Shown piece after piece: positions 14,166 through 27,700 of a DNA stretch of 64,000 nt; the first letter of the stretch is position 1, and every line of letters begins with the position of its first letter. Position numbers and translations under genes: made by a program. The stretch covers positions 94,674,001 to 94,738,000 of the forward strand of contig CM034546.1 in assembly GCA_020055645.1 (NCBI GenBank), given 5' to 3'. Origin of the DNA: Tomocerus qinae (taxonomy: Eukaryota; Arthropoda; Collembola; Entomobryomorpha; Tomoceridae). Under the pieces are notes generated by a model. That model saw only the letters and a program-made list of their open reading frames with translations. It did not search any database and had not been told where the DNA came from.

Positions 14166-14848
14166 CCTGCCATTTTAAATAATTTCTTTATTATTCCCGT
14201 CATCTTAAATATTCACGCCATTTTCACCTCTTCATTTTAAGTAGCTCTGTTATTTAAATTAGCTACCACTATTTTAATCGTCCTCGTTATTTCTATCTAT
14301 TTTCTACCTACCCCGTTACATTTATTAACCAATCCTATGTCAAGTCAAATCAACCTATACAATCCACAACCAAATAATACTGACTAAATAAGCCTTGCTA
14401 TTAATAGTTTGACTCCGCTGCGGTCGCTCCGTTCGAGGTGAAAGGGACCTTTACATTCCTTTACATAGCGGAGGCCTGCCTGCTTAAAGAGTAGGACTTT
14501 GTCAAATTTTTGAAATTCACTGGCAAAATATTTTCTACTAAAAAATAAAAAACTGGAGTGGCTACCGTCTTCTTTATTAAGTCGAGTAGGTCAGGAAGAA
14601 GTTTGGTAAAGATCGGATGAAAACTGTAGGAGGAGTATCTGGACAAAGCGTGACAGATCGGAGCATTTTCTCCCACTCCTTCAATGTTAAAATTCGAAAT
14701 TCAAAAAATCATAAAACGATTTCTATGAAAGATATCGTTTTGAAACTTGAGGTTTGGGGTTCTGACTATGATATGAACATCCAGTAAAAATTTGAAAGTC
14801 GTAGATTGATGTTAAAGGGGAAATGAATTGCTATTATTATATAGATAT

Positions 14849-17800
14849 TAAATCTTTTTGAATAGTATCAATCATAATTTTCAACTTCATACAATTTCCA
14901 GATTCATTTATCGCTGATTTTCAATAGAGAAAGTAAATCTTGTTTGTATTATCCAAAACGTCTATTATTATGTAAAGTACACATAGCATGTAATGTTTGT
15001 ATAGCTGACGAGATCTCTACGTATATATTAGCATGCTGTCGAATGAAATGTATCTCGCTTATAACCCAGCTTTTAAGAATTTTCTTGTTTTTATTAAACA
15101 TGTTACATTTAATTAAAGACTCGTCAGTGATTTTGTATACATGTTTCATATTAAGAAATGTATATTTGACATCCGTATTAGATATTACTAATAGAATAAA
15201 ATCATACAGCATAAGAAAGTAGTAATAATTTATTTTTACAAAGTAACACTTATTAGCCCCTGTAATGTTAAGAAGAATTTATTTCCTTCTGTTTCATTGT
15301 TTCGGATGAAATAACAACCGTCATGATTTAAGATTGAAAGCTCTATTGTCATTCTTTTAGCCTCACAGGCAAAAGTCTGTTCCACAGTCGGTTTTGTTCT
15401 ATTCAATTCCACAAGTCTTAGGGACATTTTACGATGTTGCACTATTGTATTGTATTCCATTTTCTTGTGATCGTGCTGTACTATAGTGTTTCGCCCACCT
15501 GAGATGAAAGGCCCTTAAGAAACTAAGTTGGACGGGACTTTTGAACTTGCCCTAGCTAAGATGTACACAGTATACTTATATATACATATAGTACACGATT
15601 ATGTTTAGTGCCTAGGATAACCAAACCTCTATTGCCTAAGCCAGATTACAATGCTTAAAAGTATACCTAAAATCTGTATAGTGAACAATGAACTATTATA
15701 CTATGCATCTTGCATCTCTACTTATGTTAAAACTATAATGAATTTCAAAGTATAGTGCATCACCAGAATGCAATAATGCAATGGACTACATTATGACTGC
15801 ACTAGACTATAGCCATGATGTGGTATCATGTATCATTTATTTTTCTTATAAGTTTTACGCTGACCTGCAGTTACCAAAAGTATAAGAATAGAAACTAGGA
15901 ACTACAGCGTAACGTTTAGTTTGCTTGATTTGTTCGTATGTAATGTAATGGTCTAGACCTTGGCCATGACTGAGTGAGTGAGACTGAAACGAAAAAGGAA
16001 GATGCTTCATCTTCGTCAAAATGATTAGCTTAGGTTGTTCTCTCGTCTTATTGCACTGCCGTACTTATAGGTTTAGGAACTCAAACTGAAATGGACTGAC
16101 TGATCCATTGTGTTTTGCGTTCTGCATATAAACTTTATCTTTATATCTCTACTTTCTTTGAATATAGATTGTTATAGGAAAAACTGCAGGATAACTTGGG
16201 TTGTGTCTACCTTGTCCTGTCCTTTCTTAACTTACAAACCTATTAGTTAAGGTAAAGATACAAATATGTGGCTTTACTTGTTGGTCTAAGTAGGGATAAC
16301 TTGTATTTTTATGGCCATTTTGTTCTCTTATCTCATCTTGCATCTTTCTTGCTGGATTTAGTTCCTGTGTTGTTAACACAATGCCGCAAACTGGGATAAG
16401 TTTTTCTTCTTATAATTTTTTGTTATTTTAAATTTCTAGTGCGATTTAATTGAATATACCATGAGCTGAGAAAATTGTGAATTGCGATAGGAATCACTAA
16501 CTATCGAGAGATGTATAGTAACAATAATTAAAATATCTTTCTCCTTTCAGATTTTAGACTGAAAAGAAGTTTTGGTCTATTTCATTTGAAAAAACTAGTT
16601 CATATATAAAAAATAGGAGATAAAACTAATGTTTCGATTTTGAGTCATATTCACACCTAACTCTTCGTGTACCCATAAAACTGATTTGTTTGGAAATATG
16701 CAAATATGTTTAATATTATAATTTCTAGTTCATATTTTCTGATTGAGTAAAGTATAGGTGAGATGATCGGAATCGGACTAGTTTCTCTAACTGATAAGTA
16801 TGTACACTTTGTAATTTTTATTACCACTGCCTTAACACTAATAATGTTGATGCACAAAGTAACATGTTGAAGCATTCATGGGAAAAATTTTTAGTAATGT
16901 GTAATTGTAATGGGCGTGGAGTAAAGTGAGTTGAGCGTCTTGAGTAGTCAGTCTAAATAAATGCTTTCTTGATTTTATGTAGTGCTGAGTATTCGTGATT
17001 GGAATACTTGATTATTTACAGTCAAGCCATGTTTTATCCAAGATCCGAAAACTGACAAGAAAAGGTTTAGGATTTCTTTCATAAAAGAATTACGAGACAA
17101 TTTTTAGCTCGCCTGAAGAAGCGAGCTTATTGAACCACACACTTTGTCCGTACCCACCCACGATATATTTCGAAAGCGTAAATATTTGACGCATTTTTAG
17201 AAAAATGTTGTCACCGTTGTTTCCAAACAGTAAAAATGGAAGAGAATGTATGCACAACGATCTGAACTTCCAAGCTAGTTCATTTCCCATTCCGACCATA
17301 TACTACATTAGCAAATCAGGCAAGAACTATGGAAGCAAAAATGGTCAAAAAAATCTACTTCCGTACTCTTTCAATAAGTTAAACTCTGATAGTGAGTTTT
17401 GATTTGGTAATAGTTCCAACCAGTTTTCGCTTATTGTATTTTGGAAGAAAATTAAAAAAAAATTTAATTCATTATAAATATTAATGTTATGCACTATTCT
17501 GTTCCACTTCCATAAGATCATGGAGGTGTTAAAGATACAGATATTAGTAAAGATAATAATGCAGCGTGAATGCAGTTATTTAGTGACCCGAGGGCAGGGC
17601 TGAAATATTTATATTTATCGCAAGGGATTACATGCTAGTCATATCTGTTTAGTAGGTTTACCTTTTCTTCATATTACTATCACAAATGAAAGGGTATACC
17701 GTGACCGCAGCTAGTAAAGTAATGTAACGTAAGGTCAGGTAAGCAGTTAAACCAGCTTTCAGTTTCGTTGGCCCATGTAAAGTCCACATACACCATGGTT

Positions 17801-18999
17801 CCCAAGTTCCCATAATATGGCTGAAGTAAATTGAGGATGAGCCCGGGTGAAAACGAAAACGACATGTAGTTTCTGGAAATGGAAAGTGAAGGTGAACTTG
17901 TTTCTTGCTCTTATTCTGCTATTAAATCTCTGATATGGTATTAGAACCTATTAGACTCTCATACTATTATCTCTATTTCTCCCTGGATAATAGCAAGGTG
18001 TACTACTATTTATCTCCAAGTCATATTATCTTTTTCTTTAGTGTACTTACACACATCTTCAGGGCATCGTATATCCTCAATTGTTTGAAAGCGAGAGTAG
18101 TTGTGAAGAGTGCTTTATTCATTGCAGTTGAACTTTACCTAAGTAAATCTTAATTTTTTTCGTGAGACTTGTTCTATCTGGTCCTGGTCAGGTTTTCAAT
18201 TGCTTCAAGGAACTATGTTGATTGTCATTTCAAATGCTTCAAATTATACATGAAGGTGGTCAAATGCTTTTCAATGTATCAGTATATGCGATGCAAACCG
18301 TTCAAATTAAAAACACACTTGATGCAACATATCAGATATTTAAACAGATGAACAATTTAAGACGTAATTTCATTTATGCTTTTAGTGATGTGTGAAGTAT
18401 TATAGCATCATTGTGAAAGTAACGTACGTATCCTACAGAGAAGCCATGCTGTAAAAGTTGAAGAAAACTAACGAGCAAGTAATAGAAGGCTAGTGAGATG
18501 AAAAAATAAACTACAGTACACTTGATAGTAGTTTGTATGCTACAAATAATATAACTAGTACATTGTTTGTATATAAACTGCTAAGAAGGATACAAACTGC
18601 ATTAAGAAAACATAACTATCTGTATTTATTGTCTAAAGTAATGGTTAGTTGTTACTTTGATAGAAGTGTGAAGATTAGAATGTATTTTGTAATGATACTT
18701 ACTCCATACTGGCAAAAACAGTTCTGAGTTTCATTAAGCAGAGAAGAATTATAATAAAAGTTGTACATTGGTTCTATTGGCTACTCAAATGTAACCTACA
18801 CGTACAGACATGTAACAATGTGAACTATATTCTGAGTAGTATAGGATTCCGAGGAACAAGTTATCATATAGTAACTGTTTATAGTATTGCTGGAAGAATA
18901 TCAGATCATCTCATCACGTTCTTTCAGGCTTATCTGGAAAAAGGGCTTCTATTCTATTTAGTATCCTGGTATAGTGCGGCCATTAACATTATTTGTACG
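14849..18999. other. AT-rich non-coding DNA
   Basis: No gene, tRNA, known repeat or clear array was seen. Open frames reach about 92 codons (14944-15222 on +, 14949-15212 on -), but they overlap on opposite strands, are AT-driven and match nothing I recognise. I see nothing else of note. Confidence 0.6.
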
Positions 19000-21900
19000 A
19001 GTATGAGAAGTGTATGCCGTCTGTATTCAGTGTTAGTGAGTGAGTGAAATGTGCGTTAAAGTAAGTGGAGGAAAGACAGAAGAGCGACAGAAGAGAGTTA
19101 GGTCATGCAGAGACGTTATACTCCTCAGATACCATAAAGAAAAGGAATAAAAGGAACAAAAAGAAATGACAAGGCAACTGAGACAGTAGAGCAGTAAGTA
19201 CTTAGTTTTTACATGCAAGGAATGGAGTCTGGTGAAACTCCTACAGTATGGTACGGCGTCAAGGAGTATATACATACAAGATACCTACAAGAAGTCGTAG
19301 TAGAAGTGACAGCGTGGAGCATAGACATTAGAGATAGAGTTTGATAGGAGTGGTCGTATGTAGAAGAAGATAGAAGAGAGTCTTGGAAAAAAGGAAAGAG
19401 GAAGGAAGACAGAAAGAAAGAAAAGAGGATGGCAGATAAAAAATTGGATGAGAGAATTCGGTTCTTTCTCTAGAACTACTCCTGTAGTCTCACATTCACA
19501 TTGAATCAGATGTTTCACAATACGAAACGAAGGATGTGATCCAACCAATCCAATGTAATGCGATGGCAATGGAATGCTTTTCCTTTTCTACAGTTTTCCT
19601 TCCATGGCATCGCCTGCCTGCTTACTTGGCTACTGTCTTCCTAGTTGCCACGCCGAAAGTATTAAGTCCATGTTCACTAAGCTCAAGCATCTATCTGACT
19701 AACTGAGGTGATATTATACGAACATTACATTAGCCTATAGGTACGTAGTGTAATAAGAGACTATGCGGGTTGATTCTTTACTCACTTGAGCTGTACTCAG
19801 CTCTTGTGTCTATACTTTATCCGGAGTCGACTATTTGGCTTGGATTAGATTGTCAAGTCTTCTCGGATATATCCTTTTAGAGTTGAGTCGTTGCGTTCTG
19901 TCGTCCACATCCAGACTACTATTCTGGTGTAGTATACTGCCACTAGTGCAAAGTGTCTTCAATCCCATTTCATTCTATTCCAGTTGGGTCAATTCAAGTG
20001 AAACTCTAGTAAACGAAGGCAGGCGAGACAAGCTGAGTCAAGTCAACATTCTTCTAGGAAAGCAAGACAAAGGCAAGTCAGGGAAACGAAGCCAAGTGAA
20101 CCGATAGCCTGAACATGAGATCGTGAGGCAGGCAGACAGACAATTTAAAAAGTCTCGTCCAGGCAGACTTCTCCAGTTTTGGGCTTAGCACTGAGCAAAA
20201 GTGCTGGTCTGGCATAGCAATAGTCTTCGATTTCTATTCTCCTACTTAGCTTAGCATGTAAGTACTACCTAACCTAAGTGAAGTACTAAAGGCATTTGAT
20301 TGTACTACATTCTCTCGAGTTAAGTCAAGCCGGTTAGGTGCATTACTTTATATGTATCTCTATGCACTCCGTTAAAACAGCATGAGTGGATGGAGGAAAG
20401 TTCCCAAACTTGATATGGCGGTAGTTGAACTAAATTTCCCTTCACCACATCACAAAACCTCACCACACCAGACCACACTACGATTCTTTACCAGATTATA
20501 GTTAGCAGCTCTAATGCTCCTACATCTGATGTGATATTAGGAAAGGCCATGCGACTCTCGAAGTTTGGAGAAAGTATTTGGATAGCTCTCTTCGCTCAAA
20601 TAACTTCAGAGTTCATTTCATCACACACTTTTTCCTTCTCAAATGTATATAGAGATAGATACTACGGCCTACTATGCACTATTCACTATGTATATAGGTA
20701 TGGGTACAGGTAAGGCTTTCCAACTTTAACTTTTCACAACCATTTCTCTATTTTACAATTACGATCATATGTATTTTTCCGATTTCAACTTTTCAGCTCT
20801 GTTTGAGTACAAATATAACATGGTGCTATGTTCACTCTATAACAGTCAAGCAATGCATTCGAGTGTAAAGGATTAAAATTTATATCGCATTTACAGATGG
20901 TAATACTTTAAGTAGCAACATGCATTCCTCAAGTAGTACCTATACACTGAACAAGTTGAGATGCGAGTTTTTCTTGTTAACTTTTACTTTGCCATTATAT
21001 TCCAGTAGATCTCCCAGAAAAAAAACATAAATACTATATCTCTAAGTACATAAAAACACTATAATATTATGTTTTTGTATAGTAGATGGCTAACAAAACA
21101 TTTTGTGCCATGGCAGGTACGTAAGAATTTTGGGTACAAGAAAGTTGGAGTTTTTTGTTGAATGATATTTTATATGTGTACATTTATGTGCTTATAGTTT
21201 TCTGCTTAGTCAGTTCAGTGGTTCATTTCTTGCTTAGTTTTCGTAAGAGGTAAACTAGAGAAGGATTATTGGTAAGATTGCATTAGGCAAGGCACCTAAC
21301 TTAAGTTAGCACTCATAGCACTACTCCTACTTTCTTTTGCTACAGAACTGTAGAGCATGTTGGTAACTAAGCTCTTGTGAAAGAACTCTCGAGGAGCAAG
21401 TAGAGTACAGTAATATATTTTGGTATCTTCTGCCAGTAGAAGTGAAGTGGACTGGGTTGCTTATGTTAGTTTCTCGACTGCACAGTTCCGTTGGATTCAA
21501 GTGTCTTGACTTGACTTGGCATGTGGTTTGGATCGGCATGGTCTGCTCTGTTCTGACTTCGTTTGGCTTTTCTTCTGTGGAGACTTGACTAGAGTTGACT
21601 TCCTTTGGCTCCAGTTCCTAGACGAGAATTCACTAAACTTTCTTTCTCCTTCCTTACTGCCTACATCTCTTTCCATGTAGTGTGCTTAGCCATGTCAAAG
21701 AAATGTATCACGTTTTTCCTCTTCTTCTCTGGCCAAGGCTCCTCGATAAGTACATATGTATGCACTGAACGGTTTTGTTCTACCAATATAGACCATTCTA
21801 CAGATGTGTATGTATCTATGATGTAATATATTGCTTTTTACATTATATTTTTGTATCAAAGGAAAAACTACAGTCAATTCTGCTACATATCCGAAGTCAA

Positions 21901-24700
21901 ATAGAAAATAGAACCGTATCAGCCAAGTCAAATCCAAACTCGCTAAAGCAAAAGTCGGCTGTCGCTTTCTTCCTTTTCTCTTGCTCTTTACTTCACTTGA
22001 CTCGCCTCACTTGAGATAGAAAACTAGTCTGTATTGCATATACGTCTTATTTATATCACAGACAGTCTGATTTCGTATGAAAAGAAAAGTAAGAAATATA
22101 AATGCTGTCTATTACTACTTTAGACAAAAATTAGAAAGAGAAGCCAGCCAAACTACCTAACGACATGCCAAAGCAAAGCGAAAGAAAGTATTAGTAATGG
22201 CAAAAAGAAGGCAGATCAATTCTATCTACACACTTCGTTTCTTTCTTGGGTCGTCGTGCAATTTAGATATTTGCCTTTGTACGAGCGCTATATGTATACT
22301 TTACTTTCATTCACTCTGTCAAAGAATCGCATCCAGAAAAAGATGAAATATGTATGCGGTTCATGTATTATGTATAATATTTATTTTCATCTCTCTATTA
22401 AAAATGAATCCCATTAAGTACTGTCAATATATACAAATGTATGTAAGGCAGTGGTTGGAAATAATGCTTATGTCAAGAAGTTAAGTCAACCAGGTCTCGG
22501 TAGATAGAATATTAATGAAATATTTTTTTTACAGATGTCTAGTTCCAAATAATTTGATTGGTTCATTCTGTGGTTTCAGTCAACTCAAAGCAATATAGAA
22601 TTACTTAGGTAATTGAATAGAATTCGACTTTTCTCAATAGTTTCTTTCTCCACCTGTTTATTTAATCTTGGTCGTGAATGAATAAAAACAATCAAATCTA
22701 CAAATCATAATACTTATTTTGAATAAGCTAGATCAATCATTAACACGGTGGGGCATTTTTACATGGATCAAATAATTTGTCCCATTGAAATTATGGCTCA
22801 AAAATAGTTAGCAAAGATATAAAGTAATCAATGGTGATAATACCGTAATATATATAGTTAAAAGGTTCGAGTGTCGCGGTAAGAGGATGAAAAACTACTA
22901 CAGAAAGAAGTTAAACGCATGTATTGAGGAAAACAAGGTTGAGATAAAAGATGTATTTGATGTTGGTACCGTATAGGTAGTACTTTGCCCGTGTTAGTTA
23001 GAGTTAGTATGCAAGTAGCGATTTGACTGACTAGGAGTGGAAGTGGAATTGGCGTAAGAAAAGTGAAGTAATGGTAAACTAAAAGCCAAACTAAGTTTCT
23101 TTGGGAAAGAGAATAGCTATGAAGAGAATGGGTTTGAAATGGTTGGTTTTTAGTCAGGTTAGGTTTGGCTGTGTATATGTTGGTAGGATCTGCAGAGATA
23201 AATAGATAGTCTTGGTCCGCTGTGTCTTCCTGCTCTCTTTTTGTAGAGTGAGGTTAGACCAAGCTCTCTAGTGTGCTTTGCTTTCTTTATCTGTCTTTCC
23301 TTTCTTCTGTAGATGTGGAGATAGGTTACGTTCAGTTCGGAGAAGATTCTCATCTTTCTTTAATATATATGCTGGGAAAAGTGTGTGTATGTTTTCGTTA
23401 TGTAAGTATAAGAAGTATTTATAAAAGAGATTGAGTAGACTTTAGTGGCGTGACTAGAGTGCTCCGTATTGGATAGAATGCAAAAGTAAAAGAGAGTAGT
23501 GAGAGTCAGCCAAGGTAGATAGATAGTGAAAGAAAAGATCTCTTGGAAAAGTATTATATAGGCAGTTCTCTCGACAGATATTCTTTCTAGGGGTACGGAA
23601 CGGTTGAATGATTCTTCTTTGCTTTCTACAAAACGTACGTAGTCTATAGATATAGCGTGTCTACTTATATATCTGCCTGTTCCTCTTGCCATTATGTTCT
23701 ATTGCACAGAGACAGAGAGAGGATGGCTATATAGGTACGTACTTACTTACATGTACTACTTATCTGCACCAGATAGTTTCGTTTTGTGTAGTGTATTTTG
23801 CTTTGATATTAGAGTAGTCGAGAAGTACCTTGCATATTAGAGGCCGTAGATACTAGATAGATAGGCTAAGCATAGAAAAGTAAGTTTTCCTTGTGTGATG
23901 TGATGCTGAGAAGACGAGAGCGAAAACTGTGAACAACACACAGTTAGAGAGAAGAGTTTCTGTGGAAATTCTACAGAGGAGTTGTTGCTAAGAACTGAGA
24001 AGTAAGTAGTGGTAGTAGTGCAGTCACAAAGAGAAGTACAGAACAGTAGTCCTGACATTCAAACGCAGTAAAATGCTCGCATAGTACGTTAGTCAAAGGA
24101 AAGTAAAGCTCTGTAAGAGCGCACATAGCTTAGCTCTACCACTCTACAGCTACTACATACATTACTAGTGCACAGCCACTGCTAGTCAGACATAAGTATT
24201 GGATGGAAGGCATGGATGTGGCGTGGACGTGAAATGGTGTGGTGTGACTCATACTAAATCCCGATTTCGGGTCTTTCTCAACTTCCATCCTATCCTAACC
24301 TAACTCGTTGGAACGTTTGCTTGCATTACATACTACATTGCATTGCTTTACTTTACTTTGCCGAGCTTTTGCTTCAGTCATACTTTACTATTTCTCCATC
24401 TCTCCTCTCTTCTACTTACAATCAGAAGAGACAAGACCCAAGCTTCGCTTTTAGAAAACTGAGCACATAACAAGAGCACATTGCATGACACGTAACAACC
24501 AAACCAACTTCCATCCTACGATCATACCTACTGTTCTACTACTACATAACACTCGCTCCTCCTGGTTCGCCTTACTTTATTTTACTTTAACTCAGTTCAC
24601 TGCGCTCACCCGCTACACAAAGCTCAATTCCACTGAAATACTCTAGATTTATATACATACACATGTAGGTACTTCTGCCTCCGAGTATTTAGCTATGAAT
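19000..24700. repeat. long domain of degenerate 4-6 bp quasi-repeats
   Basis: Most of this stretch consists of drifting short words such as GAGTC, AAGTC, TTACT, GCATT and GTTAG, with adjacent copies differing by one or two bases; an example is ACATT GCATT GCTTT ACTTT at 24335. Strand-asymmetric subregions occur: 19030-19460 is purine-rich on the + strand, while 24240-24620 is pyrimidine-rich. Composition is less AT-rich than at 1-4800 or 31-42 kb. Several open frames of 60-110 codons exist but look like by-products of the texture. No recognisable gene. Confidence 0.45.
19385..19431 (+). repeat. polypurine tract
   Basis: Nearly all bases from 19385 to 19431 are A or G, with single C interruptions (for example at 19410). 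The tract sits in a wider purine-biased segment at 19050-19460. It could form H-DNA or simply be microsatellite-derived; no function is implied. Confidence 0.7.
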
Positions 24701-27700
24701 TCATCCTCCAATACTTACTGTTGCGAAACTATCTAATATACTTACTAACTATAACCATTAGAATGTCTCATACAGAATACTTTCCTACTTACTTTCTTTA
24801 CTGTATATACATAGATATTTGCTTACATTCAACCAGTTCGAGAAAACTTCGGAGAATAAGACTGAAGTGATGTATGCTTTATACAAGTTCTGAAATTTAA
24901 CTCCGTATAATGCTATTGGTTGTCAGAAAATACTGACTAAAGGCTAATCTTGCCTGACTCTACCCGATGCACTGCGCTGTTATTTTAGTCAGTACTTTCT
25001 GTAATGGTAAAACACGCACAGTCATCATTTATTACAGATAGGAAACGAGGATGACCTGTCTTTCATGCGTACCAGTTACTTACCTAAGTCTTCGTCACTA
25101 TGCTTCACTCGCTTCTCGTATGTTGCGGTGGCTATTGTATACAAAAGACTACTAAATAGTGGGTATTCTCAATCATGGCAATGCCACGGAACACCATTGC
25201 ATCCTTATGTGGTAAATATTCTAGGTATTGTATAAATAGGGATGGATACCAGATTTGCAACTTTATTCGTACTACCGGTTACTTACAAAAAATGTCCCAG
25301 GATAGTCAAAAAAATTGTAGAAAAAACAGTTTTTTATGTAATATATCTAAATATAATCTACTAAGCATACAAATATTATAATATCTACATCAAACGCATA
25401 GTAATCTGATACTGTGTTTGTAGTTAAATACAGTGACAGCAATAATTGGTGGTAGTTACATTTTTGTTTTAAGTTGAGTGTTGTGGTGGTAATTGAAATT
25501 AGAAACCAATTAATTGTGGTGGTGGTTGTAGTATTTAATTATGACATAAACTATAACCCTTGTTGGCCCTAAAAACATTTACTACGTTGATAGTATATTA
25601 ATTGCTAATTGTGGGTTGAATTGCAAATATTGAAATGGCAAGAGAAGACAGGTGTGAATTGAGTGAATTGCTTTATTGTGTTCATCGTGGATAAATAGGA
25701 CAGTTAATTCAATCTATTGCAGTTGTAAATCGATTTTAGTTCAATAATATGTTTAGCCTCCATGTGGCCGTAGACTAGTCAAAGTAAGCAAACCGAGGGC
25801 AAGGCAAAGGCAAACCCCACTAAGGCAAGGGCAAGGCAAAAGGGTATGTATGACTGTGCCGTGACGTAGAAATGGATTGGTGTACTGTACATGCATTACG
25901 TAAGTTGGTATTAGTAAGTACAACAAAGTACAAGTACATACACAGATACACATACACAAAGTTAGACCCGTTCATTTTTCCTCCCGGTTTGGCTTAGTTT
26001 CACTTCTAGGTACTTTGCTTACTTACCTACTACACTACGGTTTGTATTTTGGAGGGGGGAGAGAGACAACGAAAGCAAGAGGAGTACTTACACTTACTGC
26101 TATAGGTTAGGATAGCAGATCCGTTTTGTTCAACTTATCTAACGCAACGGTGCAAGTATCAACTAGGTACACATAATATACTGGAAGTCTAGTAGTACTT
26201 ACGATTAGTTAGCTCAAAGCGATGTTGTGTGCGTGTACTCTCCGACTGTCTGTGTCACTCAGTCACTGTTTGTATCTGTAATTGAGAAAGTGAGTTGTAC
26301 GCATAAAGTGAACTAGTGTAAATGTGAATACCTATATACAACTCATTCTTCTTACATCCACAACTATTAATAACAGTTTCAATTTGCTAAAACTCACCTA
26401 ATCCCGATAATTATTTAAAGGAAATACTACCAATCCCAAGGTTTGATTTCTAACGTATATTTGACATACTAGCAGTTATATGTGTTCTCCAGTTTCCCTT
26501 GTTAATTTTTTAGGTCTACAAATTTTAGGTCTATCAATGAAAAAGTGAAAACTACAATTTTGTTAACTGTAGTTTATTATAAAATAGTAAAGCGAAGATT
26601 CGGAATAATTAGATGTATGAACATTACGGACAGTCATTTAACTATTTTTTTGGTGAATTTAGCATTAGGTACTCGTTTTAATCAACTTCGAAACTTTTAA
26701 ATGTGCGTAAATGCGCCTTTGACATGAAAATCAGATTGCAATACAGTATCGTTGCAGTTTAAGTAAAAGTAACAGTGCACTTAACAATTTTCTTGCTGCC
26801 AAGTAGAAAATAGGTAGAGACTCTAGCCAGTACTGCCGAAGTTAACTTAGTATATTGTGTAGTGATTGGTTAGGCATTTCATCTGAAGACACATAAGTAC
26901 GTAATTTTATGTGTTCAGTAAAATAAAACAGCAACATAAAAAGGGAATATCTTTAAAAAGGGAAAGGCTAAAATAGAATCCTTCTTATTGCTGTTGCTAT
27001 GTTAAGAAATCCTTTGAAAGACTCAAATTCCACCAGGACAGGACAAGATGAGATCGAGAAAAGGAAACCGAAAACAGCTGCGTAGCGTAACGTTAGCTAG
27101 GCTTAGTTTAGATGGTAGCTTAATAGAATTTTATGTGCGTAGGTAACTATATCTTTCTGAGAGTCAATCTTTGGAAAAGGATAGGTTAGTTCTTAAGACG
27201 CTGCTTCAATGCCTATCCCAGTCCAGGGTAGACAAGGAGAGACGAGAATAACTGAAACAAGTAAAGACAGCAAACCATGAGAATTCTCATTTTGCATTGT
27301 CTCACCCAACTGCTGCACAGAAGATGTAGCTTTCATGTATAGTCGTATTTACTAGAACTGATATTTTCTATATTCAGTAAATGGACAGGAAAATGAAACG
27401 AAATTAAATATTTATTCGTTTCAGGAAAATACTTACAATAGACCGTTTCGATTTCGATTGATCTGCTTGTACATTTTCATTAACTTACTATAAGCAACAA
27501 AAATGGGAAATTGCTAGAAAAGTTTGCGTTTGGGGCTTTAAACGCTAAACACTATTATAAACTTATTCCAATGCATTGCATCTCACGCGAAGCATATAGT
27601 TTTTTGAAGTACACCGTATCAAAATTATCAAAAAGTATAACGTGCAATTACAAGCTGGAACATTGCCAATGGAAATATAGGTGGTAGGTAGCGTGTAGCA

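Larger units (their letters stand above)
13108..14848. mobile_element. probable non-autonomous transposable element with internal minisatellite
   Basis: The left end (TATCTATAATAATAATA at 13108) and the reverse complement of the right end (about 14831-14847) are nearly the same, differing by an indel, so the element has short AT-rich inverted termini. Just inside the left end is a perfect GC-rich hairpin (13136-13152). A GC-rich patch follows the array at about 14411-14440. The middle is an 18-bp minisatellite (13451-14160). The right part (about 14460-14830) is a non-repetitive block whose texture recalls the 3' parts of widespread arthropod non-autonomous repeats. Internal minisatellites together with a subterminal hairpin are typical of Helitron/Helentron-derived (HINE, DINE-1-like) elements. 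An RTE-related SINE or a MITE is the alternative. There is no coding capacity: the open frames inside are repeat artefacts. The ends are low complexity, so the exact boundaries and class are uncertain. Confidence 0.55.

Noticed and set aside
13736-14203. 155-codon minus-strand open frame with a six-residue MTRLFK-like repeat
   Set aside because: It is produced by the 18-bp minisatellite, whose period is a multiple of three. The plus strand gives a different six-residue repeat over the CCCC-type block. No start context or family supports a protein.
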